DNA of 64,000 nucleotides, from the NCBI GenBank assembly GCA_024643345.1, contig JAHENB010000066.1, positions 1 through 64,000 of the forward strand, read 5' to 3'. The notes under the pieces are model-generated. The model saw only the letters and a program-made list of their open reading frames with translations, was not told the origin of the DNA and did no database searches. Shown here in pieces: positions 16,246 through 24,450 of the stretch. Both the position numbers and the translations under genes were made by a program. Each line of letters starts with the position of its first letter. Position 1 is the first letter of the stretch. This DNA comes from Maribacter sp. GTDB taxonomy: Bacteria; Bacteroidota; Bacteroidia; Flavobacteriales; Flavobacteriaceae.

Positions 16246-16530
16246 ATGTATAAACCACAAAATCGTTTGGGCCAATATCCCGGGTTTTTGGATGTTTTTG
16301 TTTTGGAGGCATCGATGGGCCGGGGACAAAATATCACAAAAGCCAAGCCCAACTTCGTTATTATTTTTGCCGATGCCCCTTCAGAACCATATGATTTTAG
16401 CGAAGCACGTGCAGAAATTATTAATAGGATAAATGGTTTCATCACCCAACACCGGTCGAAACTTAGGATGGGGAAGGATCAACTGGCCCAACATGAACAA
16501 AGGAAATTTTCACAAGGTATTGTACATTAA
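16246..16530 (+). pseudogene. Sulfatase relic produced by internal deletion
   Basis: An open frame of 94 codons begins with an ATG at 16246. Residues about 31-43 read KAKPNFVIIFAD, the first conserved strand of type I sulfatases (KPNxVxIxxDD). Directly afterwards comes APSEPYDFSEARAEII followed by RINGFITQHRSKL, which looks like the C-terminal end of sulfatases (DPSEKYDLSEExPEII ... EHRxxL). Roughly 400 residues, including the formylglycine site, are missing between them, yet the joined frame stays open. The product cannot be a working sulfatase. The intact sulfatase at 23020 belongs to another subtype, so this was a separate gene. Confidence 0.65.
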
Positions 16531-16549
16531 ATGAAATGGTCTATATTTG
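16520..16549 (+). promoter_or_regulatory. Promoter of rpsP-rimM
   Basis: A TTG (16520-16522), a 19-bp spacer and TATATTTG (16542-16549) match the Bacteroidota -33/-7 consensus exactly. The rpsP start lies 67 bp downstream, leaving a leader of about 60 nt. The promoter overlaps the end of the sulfatase relic. Confidence 0.8.
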
Positions 16550-16616
16550 CAGCCCCGAAAAAGGGATAAAATGAATTAATAACCGAGGGTCGGGCACCCT
16601 GCAAAATTAATGTGAT

Positions 16617-17246
16617 ATGCCAGTTAAGATTAGATTACAGAGACACGGAAAAAAAGGAAAACCCTTCTTTTGGATCGTAGCGGCGGATAGCCGTGCCAAA
16701 AGAGATGGAAAATTCCTTGAGAAACTGGGAACCTACAATCCCAACACCAATCCAGCAACCATCGAGATCGATGTTGACCATTCGGTAAAATGGCTTCAGA
16801 ATGGGGCACAACCCAGTGATACCGCAAAGGCCATTCTTTCTTATAAAGGAATATTGTTGAAGCACCACCTCTTGGGAGGGGTCAGAAAAGGCGCTTTGAC
16901 AGAAGAACAAGCTGAAGAAAAATTCAATACCTGGCTTGAAGAAAAACAAAATTCCATAGCAGCTAAGGTAGGCGGACTTGACAAGGCCAAAGCAGAGGCA
17001 AAGGCCAAAGCTTTGAAAGCCGAAAAAGAGGTGAGCGAAAAACGCGCATTGGCCGCAGTGGAGGCCGAGGCCCCAGCGGCGGAAGCAGTGGAAGCAGTGG
17101 AAGAGGAAGCAACTGAAGCAGCAGCTCTAGAAACCCCTGCCGTTGAAGAAGCTGTCGAAGCTGCGCCCGTAGCAGAGGAAGTGACCGAAGAAGCCCCTGC
17201 AGCCGAGGAGGTAGCAGAAGAAGCGCCTAAGAAGGAAGAAGAATAG
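16617..17246 (+). CDS. rpsP: 30S ribosomal protein S16 with acidic/alanine-rich tail
   Basis: Residues 1-80 are canonical S16 (MPVKIRLQRHGKKGKPFFWI, VAADSRAKRDGKFLEKLG, YNPNTNP). Residues about 80-130 form a charged helical extension. The last 75 residues are almost only Ala, Glu and Val (repeating EEA, APAAE, EEVTEE units). The total is 209 residues against about 80-90 in most bacteria; long tails of this kind recur in Flavobacteriia. S16 binds 16S rRNA and is needed for 30S assembly. rimM follows 15 bp later, the usual S16-RimM pairing. Confidence 0.96.
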   Translation: MPVKIRLQRHGKKGKPFFWIVAADSRAKRDGKFLEKLGTYNPNTNPATIEIDVDHSVKWLQNGAQPSDTAKAILSYKGILLKHHLLGGVRKGALTEEQAEEKFNTWLEEKQNSIAAKVGGLDKAKAEAKAKALKAEKEVSEKRALAAVEAEAPAAEAVEAVEEEATEAAALETPAVEEAVEAAPVAEEVTEEAPAAEEVAEEAPKKEEE

Positions 17247-17261
17247 ATCTTAAAGGAAACG

Positions 17262-17798
17262 ATGCGAAAGGAAGATTGTTTCTACCTAGGAAAGATCGTT
17301 TCGAAATATAGTTTTAAGGGGGAATTGTTGGCCAAGCTCGACACCGACGAACCCGAACTTTACGAAAATCTGGAATCAGTTTTTGTACTCCTTCCCGGAG
17401 ACAATCTGGTTCCTTTTTTTATTGATAAGTGCCGACTTCATAAATCGAACCTATTGCGGATCGATTTCGAGGAAGTTAAGAACGAAGCGGCCGCAGATGG
17501 CGTTATGGGCTGCGAACTCTACCTGCCCCTTTCCTTCCTCCCTAAATTGGAGGGCAATAAATTCTACTTCCACGAAGTGATCGGTTTTTCAATGCACGAT
17601 GGCGTACATGGAAATATCGGTACCATTACCGGAGTGAACGATACCACTGCCCAGGCCTTGTTCGAAGTAGAGAAGCAGGGGAAACAACTTTTGATCCCAA
17701 TAACGGATGAAGTGGTGACCAAAGTGGACCGGAACCACAAAACAATTTTTGTCAATACGCCCGAAGGGCTTATCGATCTTTATTTGGGCAAAGGTTAA
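17262..17798 (+). CDS. rimM: Ribosome maturation factor RimM
   Basis: The 178-residue protein has an N-terminal RimM beta-barrel (CFYLGKIVSKYSFKGELLAK, typical (G/A)xxxGxxGxxGE-like turn degenerated here) and a C-terminal PRC-barrel (FYFHEVIGFSMHD ... LLIPITDEVVTKVD). RimM helps mature the 3' domain of the 30S subunit through contact with S19. It follows rpsP by 15 bp and shares its promoter. It converges with the next gene, leaving a gap of only 29 bp with a weak hairpin (aaacc/ggttt). Confidence 0.92.
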   Translation: MRKEDCFYLGKIVSKYSFKGELLAKLDTDEPELYENLESVFVLLPGDNLVPFFIDKCRLHKSNLLRIDFEEVKNEAAADGVMGCELYLPLSFLPKLEGNKFYFHEVIGFSMHDGVHGNIGTITGVNDTTAQALFEVEKQGKQLLIPITDEVVTKVDRNHKTIFVNTPEGLIDLYLGKG

Positions 17799-17827
17799 AC
17801 CGTCTCCGAATGGTTTTGTTGCTCAGC

Positions 17828-18874
17828 TTATTGGGCGATGGCCCCGGCACAGTAATCCACACATTTTCGTACTTCCGCAATGGGATCGGAACCTGCCGGA
17901 ATATCATACTCCAATTCAATGGTCGCAGGAAACTTATATTGTTTGTCGCGCATGAGCTGCAATACCTGGGATAAGGGCGTGTCGCCCGTTCCCCAAACCA
18001 CATTGCCCTTACCATGTTCTGGAGACTGACGGTCTTTGACGTGCATGCTCAAAATCCGGTCATGTTTTTGTTTAATGATTTCCAAAGGTTCCTTGTTGCC
18101 AGCGGCCACATAATGTCCTATGTCAAGATTTAGGCCATTAAAGGGAGATTGTTGAAGAGCGGTATCCCAGAATGTGGGCGTCTGCTGTTCATGGCCATGG
18201 TATCCGATATAAACCTGGTGTTGGGCTCCCATGGCTCCCAATTTTTTGGTCCAGGCGTCATCACTGGGATGTTCCAAAGTCACATGGCTCGCCCCCAAAG
18301 TTTTGGCGGCGCGCAGACCCCAATCGATTTCAACATCGGTATTATCCTTTCCAAAAGCGGCCGGCTTGAACGCATAGATTTCTACTCCGGCATCATTGTA
18401 CATCTTACGGAGTTCGGCGAACTTGTCCATACCGACCTTGGAACGCCAAAGCGCAACTTCCTGGTTATAGGCCGTCATGCGTTCCTGCATTTCCGCCATC
18501 TCCTTTTCTTGATCTACGGTGAGCGTGCCTTCCCGTTTGGCCCTCATGAGGCCATAGAAGGCACGACGGTCTACCGGATTCACCGGTTTTCCCGCAAAAG
18601 TCTCCGCCGGATCGCCCATCAACTCAATGGCATTGATTCCACAATCTAGCACATATTGTAGGGTCGCCTCGGCACTTTGATCGGGCAAACTTCTAAAAGA
18701 ATAGGTAATCACGCCCAGTTTTACCCCGCCGATCAATTTACTACGCTTGCTAAGGGAAGGAATTATGGCCGGAGCACCGAATAATGTCGGGCCCGCTAAG
18801 GCGGTCGCGGCCGCAAAAGCCGAGGTGGTTCCTATAAATCTTCTCCTGCTCAAATTGTTCTTGTCATTTTTCAT
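17828..18874 (-). CDS. Tat-exported sugar phosphate isomerase/epimerase-like TIM barrel
   Basis: The 348-residue protein opens with a twin-arginine signal (LSRRRFIGTTSAFAAATALA) and continues as an AP-endonuclease-2-like TIM barrel (GVITYSFRS, LDCGINAIELMGD, GYHGHEQ, LDIGHYVAAG, HVKDRQ, IELEYDIP). The Glu/His/Asp residues typical of the divalent-metal site are visible. Exported members are implicated in the non-hydrolytic 3-keto-glycoside route, working with Gfo/Idh/MocA dehydrogenases and DUF1080 proteins; true sugar-phosphate isomerase activity is unlikely in the periplasm. It lies 22 bp downstream of the large haem lipoprotein on the same strand, so the two are probably cotranscribed. Confidence 0.85.
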   Translation of the reverse strand: MKNDKNNLSRRRFIGTTSAFAAATALAGPTLFGAPAIIPSLSKRSKLIGGVKLGVITYSFRSLPDQSAEATLQYVLDCGINAIELMGDPAETFAGKPVNPVDRRAFYGLMRAKREGTLTVDQEKEMAEMQERMTAYNQEVALWRSKVGMDKFAELRKMYNDAGVEIYAFKPAAFGKDNTDVEIDWGLRAAKTLGASHVTLEHPSDDAWTKKLGAMGAQHQVYIGYHGHEQQTPTFWDTALQQSPFNGLNLDIGHYVAAGNKEPLEIIKQKHDRILSMHVKDRQSPEHGKGNVVWGTGDTPLSQVLQLMRDKQYKFPATIELEYDIPAGSDPIAEVRKCVDYCAGAIAQ

Positions 18875-18896
18875 AATCGCACATCTTAATTGTTAA

Positions 18897-21692
18897 TTAG
18901 TTGATACTTTTTTCTGTTTGGAGTATTCCGTATAGCTTCATTTGCCGCATCGACCATGGAATTTCGCCTTCTTCGTCCAAATTGGCCGTGAGCATAATTC
19001 GAAGGAACTTACCTTGCGCCGGTTCGAACAAAATGGCAACATCCTGATGGTTCCCCTCCCCTATCGATACCGTATTCCAGTTGGTGCCATCCATGGAAAC
19101 CTCGACTTTGTAGGCCCTGGGATAGGTCTGGAAGGGGGGGATACGGTCACGAAAGCTTCCGCGTCTTTTTGGAGGGGCATTAAAATGGATTTCGGTAATT
19201 TGCTGGGCCTGCGGGAATTCGATTTGGTACCACATGCCCTTCATCTGTGTTTCCCCGGTCGTCCATCCCTCAAAATTAAAGGCACTGGACGGGGCCGCGG
19301 TGCCCCCGATACGGGAAGGTGTCGTGTGGCTTGCCGTTACCTTCCAACTTTCAGTTGGGGTTAAGGTTTGGGGAACCGATGCCAAGAGTTCGTTATATTG
19401 GTAAGGACCCGTTCTATCCTTACTTTTTTCTCTCACCTCTGCCACTTGTTCCGGGCTGATCATCGAAGCTTCATTGGTCAAGTTCACACGAATGTAACTC
19501 GCAATATCGGCGATCCAATCATCTGACTGATCTCCCATGCCCACCATGATGCCCCCGGGATAGTTCTTACCATCCAAAACTCCGTCAATCCCATGGAGCA
19601 GCGTTTTTATCACATACTCAGGATGCGATTGTACCCTGGGAGAGCCGGTCAAGGGAGGCGCCATCACCGTCCCGTCTCCCAAGGGGGTTCCCGTGCCGTT
19701 AAGGCCATGGCACTGTACGCAAAGTTCATTAAAAATAACCGATCCCCTTTCCAAGGCCTGCTGCTGGGAAGCGGTAAGTTCAGGGCCCGAATCGATCATC
19801 CAGCCTTTCTGCTCTACCGGATTCAGTATCTGTTCCCCTATGGTTTGGATTCCCTTGGCCTTATTGGCGGCCATGACCGATTTAATATCTTCATTCAATG
19901 TGGGTATCTTGGTTAAATTGGCCGTGAGCATGGCCTGCAGCGCAACCTCCACATGGGCGTCTTTCATCATTGCACTGTAATCTTGCGCCAATTGACGGCT
20001 GCCTATTTTATACAAAGATTCACTTGCCCTCAGTGCCTGAACCCGCATACGGGGATTTGCATCCTTTAATAATTTACGGATCAATTCCGTATCAAGCGCC
20101 CCCAAACCCTCCAAACTCCAAAGCGCATGAAAACGGGCCAAGAGGTTTTTGCTCTCAAGGGCCATTTTTGCCAAGGCCGGTACTGTGCTTCTATCCTTTG
20201 ACAGCACGATCAATTGCTGTGCCTTATCCCGCCACCAACCGTTCGGATGCTCTAGGTGTGCAACCCATTGCAAGGGGGTTTCTTCGAACATTCTTGGTTG
20301 TACCTTATCCCGTTGCTTACTATCATGGGTGATGCGCCATATCCTGCCAAGGCCCACCACTTTATCGAGCTGGTATTGTTCGATCTTGGTCCTCAAATAA
20401 GTGCCTTTTTGTGCCCATTGCCCTTCCTGGATGATGCCATGGTACATGTCGGCCACATACAAAGTGCCGTCGGGTGCGGTGACCATATCCACCGGGCGAA
20501 ATAAGGGATCGGTAGAACGAAGAAATTCCGATTTCCGATCTTGGTAGGCATTGTGCAGGGTGGTGAGCCCTTCTGAAACAACAGGGTTAATTTGCCTAAC
20601 GATCCTAGCCACCGGTTCGCCGTAAAACAATTGTCCGTATACCTCCTTGGGCAAACGGTCGCCCCGGTAAATATCGTTCCCTGCAGATCCGGTTACCCTG
20701 TTCAAAGAACCATCGGGTTGGCGGATCTCATCCATACCACCCTGCATATCGCCGATTTTTACGGGGGCGCCCCAAGGCACTTCGAAACCCTCCGCAAATT
20801 GGTTTTCCACGGTGAAGGTGCCATAATGGATGGGAAATTGAAAATAGGAGGGTACACCGCTGGCGCCCCCCTGAAACCAAAGTTTTCCATCATCGTCATG
20901 GGTAACGCCCCATTGGGCGCGATTATACCCTGTAGGCTCACGAATGACCCCGCCGGGCGTTTCCTTTACCCTGAAGGCATTGACCGTGCTGTACAGCCAG
21001 TTGTCCATTCCCCAATACATAAAGGCCTGTTGGTGTTCCACATTTCCCGAGCGGCCATATTTATTCGTGAAGAACTCCTTTTTATCCGCTTTGCCGTCGC
21101 CATCGGTATCCGAATATTTATATACATTGTCCTCATCCGAATTCATGGTCAAGACCGCGTCCTTTCCATAGGGAAGAACAAAGCGTGGAAAAATCAGGCT
21201 ATCCACAAATACGCTTCCCGTTTCATATTTGCCGTCATTGTCCCTGTCTTCCCAACGCGATATTCTACTGACGGGCTCCAGGGTCCCGTCAGAATCTGCC
21301 GTCAACATATAGGTCCTTAATTCCAAAACATACATTCTGCCATTTCCATCGAAAGCGATTGCGCCCGGTTGCTCGATCTGCGGTTCGGTCAATACCGGTT
21401 CTATGTGGTAGCCATCGGGCAAAAGAAAAAGTTTCTGTTCGGCATCGGGATACAAGGGAAGTACAGGTTTTTTGGGCTCCAGATCTATCCCCGCCCAATC
21501 CTCAGCCTCCGGATCTGCATCTTCCGGTAAAGCAATATTGGGCAAGGTATCTGACATCGTGCCGATTACCTTGGCCACGTTGTCGGGTTCCTTTTCTTTT
21601 GGGGTACATCCAAAAATAAAAAGTGTCAGCAATAAGTACGTCAAGAAGAGTGGGGAATCCGTGAAATGAAGTGCGAATCTACGATTCATCAT
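18897..21692 (-). CDS. PVC-type haem-binding lipoprotein dehydrogenase (DUF7133-like)
   Basis: The 931-residue lipoprotein has lipobox Cys29 in LTLFIFGCTPKE. Residues about 80-460 form a beta-propeller of the putative membrane-bound dehydrogenase type (LPDGYHIEPVLTEPQIEQPG, DNDGKYETGSVF, MVTAPDGTLYVADMYHG), 480-620 carry HEAT-like helices, about 640-750 is a cytochrome c domain with CVQCHG and a likely Met ligand (GIMVGMGD), and 790-931 is a beta-sandwich like F5/8 type C. The architecture suggests periplasmic sugar oxidation with electrons passed to the attached haem c. Such proteins are typical of Planctomycetes/Verrucomicrobia but also occur in marine Bacteroidota. The TIM-barrel gene follows in the same operon. 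Confidence 0.85.
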   Translation of the reverse strand: MMNRRFALHFTDSPLFLTYLLLTLFIFGCTPKEKEPDNVAKVIGTMSDTLPNIALPEDADPEAEDWAGIDLEPKKPVLPLYPDAEQKLFLLPDGYHIEPVLTEPQIEQPGAIAFDGNGRMYVLELRTYMLTADSDGTLEPVSRISRWEDRDNDGKYETGSVFVDSLIFPRFVLPYGKDAVLTMNSDEDNVYKYSDTDGDGKADKKEFFTNKYGRSGNVEHQQAFMYWGMDNWLYSTVNAFRVKETPGGVIREPTGYNRAQWGVTHDDDGKLWFQGGASGVPSYFQFPIHYGTFTVENQFAEGFEVPWGAPVKIGDMQGGMDEIRQPDGSLNRVTGSAGNDIYRGDRLPKEVYGQLFYGEPVARIVRQINPVVSEGLTTLHNAYQDRKSEFLRSTDPLFRPVDMVTAPDGTLYVADMYHGIIQEGQWAQKGTYLRTKIEQYQLDKVVGLGRIWRITHDSKQRDKVQPRMFEETPLQWVAHLEHPNGWWRDKAQQLIVLSKDRSTVPALAKMALESKNLLARFHALWSLEGLGALDTELIRKLLKDANPRMRVQALRASESLYKIGSRQLAQDYSAMMKDAHVEVALQAMLTANLTKIPTLNEDIKSVMAANKAKGIQTIGEQILNPVEQKGWMIDSGPELTASQQQALERGSVIFNELCVQCHGLNGTGTPLGDGTVMAPPLTGSPRVQSHPEYVIKTLLHGIDGVLDGKNYPGGIMVGMGDQSDDWIADIASYIRVNLTNEASMISPEQVAEVREKSKDRTGPYQYNELLASVPQTLTPTESWKVTASHTTPSRIGGTAAPSSAFNFEGWTTGETQMKGMWYQIEFPQAQQITEIHFNAPPKRRGSFRDRIPPFQTYPRAYKVEVSMDGTNWNTVSIGEGNHQDVAILFEPAQGKFLRIMLTANLDEEGEIPWSMRQMKLYGILQTEKSIN

Positions 21693-21781
21693 AAATCAAT
21701 TATTAAGAAGAAGTAATTTATAAAAATTAATTATATTCAGAACTATTTCTGCGACATTAAGCGTAATCAAGTAAAGAAAAT

Positions 21782-22075
21782 ATGATACAGCATACAGTGG
21801 TTTTTAAATTGAAACATCCAATTGGTTCCACAGAAGAAAAACATTTTCTGAAAGCTGCCATGCAACTTGCATCGATTCCCGGGGTTCATCACTTTAAAGG
21901 TTTTCGTCAAATCAGCAAAAAAAACCATTTCGAGTATGGATTGTCGATGACGTTTGAATCGAAGGCCGACTATAAGGCATATGATCAACATCCCGATCAC
22001 TTGGCATTCATCAAAAATTTTTGGATGGATGGGGTCGCTGATTTTCTTGAGCTCGACTATGAACCTTTAATATGA
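21782..22075 (+). CDS. Dabb (stress responsive A/B barrel) family protein
   Basis: The 97-residue protein begins MIQHTVVFKLKHPIG and contains GVHHFKGFRQISKKNHFEYG and AYDQHPDHLAFIKN, the pattern of Dabb dimeric alpha/beta-barrel proteins (HTVLFKLK ... Y..HPxHxxf). No signal peptide is present. Members include small lyases and cyclases and many proteins of unknown role. It is divergent from the haem lipoprotein gene with an 89-bp gap that must hold both promoters. Confidence 0.85.
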   Translation: MIQHTVVFKLKHPIGSTEEKHFLKAAMQLASIPGVHHFKGFRQISKKNHFEYGLSMTFESKADYKAYDQHPDHLAFIKNFWMDGVADFLELDYEPLI

Positions 22076-22142
22076 GCCATGTTTCAAACCTCAGTTTTGA
22101 AACTTCTATAGATTGGCCATTAAAAATTTAAGCTTGGTTGAT

Positions 22143-22208
22143 AAGGCAGTGGACCAATCCCCAGCCGGAAAACCGCTTCAGGAAGTCTACAAAGTTGTTG
22201 AAAATTAA
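22143..22208 (+). pseudogene. Possible PAS-domain gene remnant
   Basis: Within the 262-bp gap before the SET gene a frame reads KAVDQSPAGKPLQEVYKVVEN then stop. The GKPLQEVYKVV segment resembles the start of a strand in PAS domains (GxPLxEVFxIV). There is no start codon and the upstream frame closes at 22128. It is a very short match and is offered only as a possible relic of a sensor protein. Confidence 0.2.
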
Positions 22209-22337
22209 AATCCTAATAGTTGTCGCGAATGTTTTTTCGATTGGAAAATCGATTAGTTTTGATTCATTAACCCTTAATAACCCAACTGGTCCGAAAGCCT
22301 TAATTTTATTGAACATGCAACTAAAGTCCCTTTCCCT

Positions 22338-22961
22338 ATGATACACCCAAATACCGAATTGAAATTCATCAGCCGAGAAGTGGGCTATGGTGTCGTGGCC
22401 ACCGAATTTATTCCCGCGGGCACCGTTACTTGGGTGCTCGACCAGCTCGACCGGGAATTCACTCCCGCCGCTTTCGAAGCCATGCCCCCCATCTACCAGA
22501 ACATTTTGGACACCTACACCTATCGCAACAATATGGGCAACTTCGTGCTCTGTTGGGATCTTGGGAGGTATGTTAACCATAGTTTCAACAGCAACTGCCT
22601 TACTTCCGCATACGATTTTGAACTTGCCATCAGGGATATCCATCCCGGGGAACAACTGACCGATGATTACGGCTATCTGAACATTCCCCAACCGTTCAGG
22701 GGAATCGACGAAGGGACCAAACGAAAGGTTGTTTATCCGGACGATCTCTTGCGCTACTACAAAACCTGGGACAAAAAATTGATCGAGGTTTTTGGGAATA
22801 TCCCCAAGCTTGATCAGCCCCTTAAGGAACTCATCCCGGAATCGGTTTGGACCGAAATCAACATGGTTTCAAAAGGGAAGGCACAGATGAAATCGATACT
22901 GAACAATTACTATGACGAAGCCAAGCAGAACGGATTGCGCCATAATGAATCTGCCAAATAA
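22338..22961 (+). CDS. SET domain-containing protein
   Basis: The 207-residue protein has the SET hallmarks in order: GYGVVATEFIPAGT (residues about 16-30, the GxG motif), GRYVNHSFNSNCL (about 75-87, matching RxxNHSxxxN) and ELAIRDIHPGEQLTDDYGYL (about 94-113, matching EL(T/x)xDYG). These elements form the S-adenosylmethionine and lysine-binding pseudoknot of protein lysine methyltransferases. The C-terminal 90 residues are helical and unique. Bacterial free-standing SET proteins of this length are mostly uncharacterised, so the target is unknown. It has no signal peptide and is the first of a same-strand run with the sulfatase and trmN6. Confidence 0.85.
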   Translation: MIHPNTELKFISREVGYGVVATEFIPAGTVTWVLDQLDREFTPAAFEAMPPIYQNILDTYTYRNNMGNFVLCWDLGRYVNHSFNSNCLTSAYDFELAIRDIHPGEQLTDDYGYLNIPQPFRGIDEGTKRKVVYPDDLLRYYKTWDKKLIEVFGNIPKLDQPLKELIPESVWTEINMVSKGKAQMKSILNNYYDEAKQNGLRHNESAK

Positions 22962-23019
22962 AGTTGCCTAGACCAGAATGGTTTTTTATCTTACTTTTAT
23001 GGTGTAAGGTTAAAAAGTC

Positions 23020-24450
23020 ATGCGCCATATTATCCTACTTTTTATTGCAATGTTCTTCGTTTGTTGCGGTCAAAGGCAAGCCGACCCAAGAGAACCGCCA
23101 GCCCGTGGCCCCAATATCGTACTCATTTTCACCGACGACCAAGGCTATCAAGATGTAGGGGTTTTTGGCGCCGATGATATAGAAACGCCCCATCTCGATC
23201 GAATGGCGAAGGAAGGGGCAAGGCTGACCAATTTCTATGCCGCCCAAGCGGTTTGTTCGGCATCAAGGGCAGGCATCCTCACGGGCTGTTATCCCAACCG
23301 GATCGGCATCCACAATGCCATGATGCCCAAAAGCAGTATCGGGCTGCACCCCAATGAAACAACAATCGCCGAAATGCTTAAGGACAAAGGATATCGAACT
23401 GCTATTTTTGGCAAATGGCATTTGGGCGACCATCCCAATTTTCTACCGGCCAAAAACGGTTTCGATGAATACTTTGGTATCCCATATTCCAACGATATGT
23501 GGCCATTGCACCCACAACAAGGGCCCATTTTCAACTTTGGGCCCTTGCCCCTGATTGAAAATGTCTCGGTCATGGATACCCTCACCGACCAGACCCAGTT
23601 GACCACCCAAATCACAGAGCACAGTGTTGATTTTATCGAACGGAACAGGGAAAATCCATTTTTTCTGTATGTGGCCCATCCCCAGCCCCATGTGCCACTA
23701 TTCGTCTCCGATAAGTTTAGGGGCAAGTCGAAAAGGGGGCTTTATGGCGATGTGATCATGGAAATCGATTGGTCGGTGGGGCAGATTTTAGAGGCCCTGA
23801 AGGAAAATGGCCTGGACAACAACACCTTGGTCGTCTTCACCTCGGATAATGGGCCTTGGTTATCTTACGGCAACCATGCGGGAAGTGCCTTGCCATTTCG
23901 GGAAGGAAAAGGAACTGCTTGGGAGGGCGGCCAGCGCGAGCCTTTTATAATCAGATATCCAGGAAAAATCAAGGCAGCATCGGTCATAGACGTCCCCGTG
24001 ATGGCCATCGATCTATTGCCCACCATAGCGGAAATTACCCATTCAAAGCTGCCCGAAAAAACGATTGACGGTAAAAGTGTATGGAAAGTTTTCACAGGGG
24101 AAACCGACCAGAGTCCGCAAGAAGCCTATTTCTTTTATTATCGGGTGAACGAACTTTTCGGCGTGCGATATGGCCAATGGAAACTGTATTTTCCACATAC
24201 CTACCGCACCATGGAGGGCCAGGAACCAGGTAAGGACGGGCTCCCTGGGGAATATAAGATGGTGACCCTACAAGAAATAGCGCTTTACGACTTGGAGGCG
24301 GATGAAGGTGAAACCACCGACGTGGCAAGCCAACATCCCGAAGTCGTGGAAGAAATTAAGGTAATTGCCGACAGGATGCGGGAAAGACTGGGAGATTCAT
24401 TACTGGGATTGGAAGGCCAAGAAACCAGGGAAGCGGGAAAAATAGAATGA
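23020..24450 (+). CDS. Type I sulfatase, exported lipoprotein
   Basis: The 476-residue protein has a lipoprotein-type signal (LLFIAMFFVCCGQ) and the sulfatase core: PNIVLIFTDDQGYQDVG (metal-binding Asp pair), the formylglycine site VCSASRAGILTG (Cys to be converted, CxAxR variant of CxPxR), GKWHLGDHPNFLP, and FTSDNGPWLS with the C-terminal metal ligands. Active enzymes need an FGE/anSME maturase, not in this window. It cleaves sulfate esters, plausibly from algal polysaccharide oligomers or small sulfated substrates. Its stop overlaps the start of trmN6 (ATGA), an odd pairing of a periplasmic enzyme with a tRNA methyltransferase. Confidence 0.92.
   Translation: MRHIILLFIAMFFVCCGQRQADPREPPARGPNIVLIFTDDQGYQDVGVFGADDIETPHLDRMAKEGARLTNFYAAQAVCSASRAGILTGCYPNRIGIHNAMMPKSSIGLHPNETTIAEMLKDKGYRTAIFGKWHLGDHPNFLPAKNGFDEYFGIPYSNDMWPLHPQQGPIFNFGPLPLIENVSVMDTLTDQTQLTTQITEHSVDFIERNRENPFFLYVAHPQPHVPLFVSDKFRGKSKRGLYGDVIMEIDWSVGQILEALKENGLDNNTLVVFTSDNGPWLSYGNHAGSALPFREGKGTAWEGGQREPFIIRYPGKIKAASVIDVPVMAIDLLPTIAEITHSKLPEKTIDGKSVWKVFTGETDQSPQEAYFFYYRVNELFGVRYGQWKLYFPHTYRTMEGQEPGKDGLPGEYKMVTLQEIALYDLEADEGETTDVASQHPEVVEEIKVIADRMRERLGDSLLGLEGQETREAGKIE

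Noticed and set aside
16155-16445. 96-residue minus-strand frame opposite the sulfatase relic
   Set aside because: The plus strand carries the recognisable sulfatase blocks; the minus frame has no family features.
17040-17245. Repetitive GC-rich codons at the end of rpsP considered as a tandem DNA repeat or array
   Set aside because: The repetition follows from Ala/Glu/Val codons of a low-complexity tail and has no fixed period.
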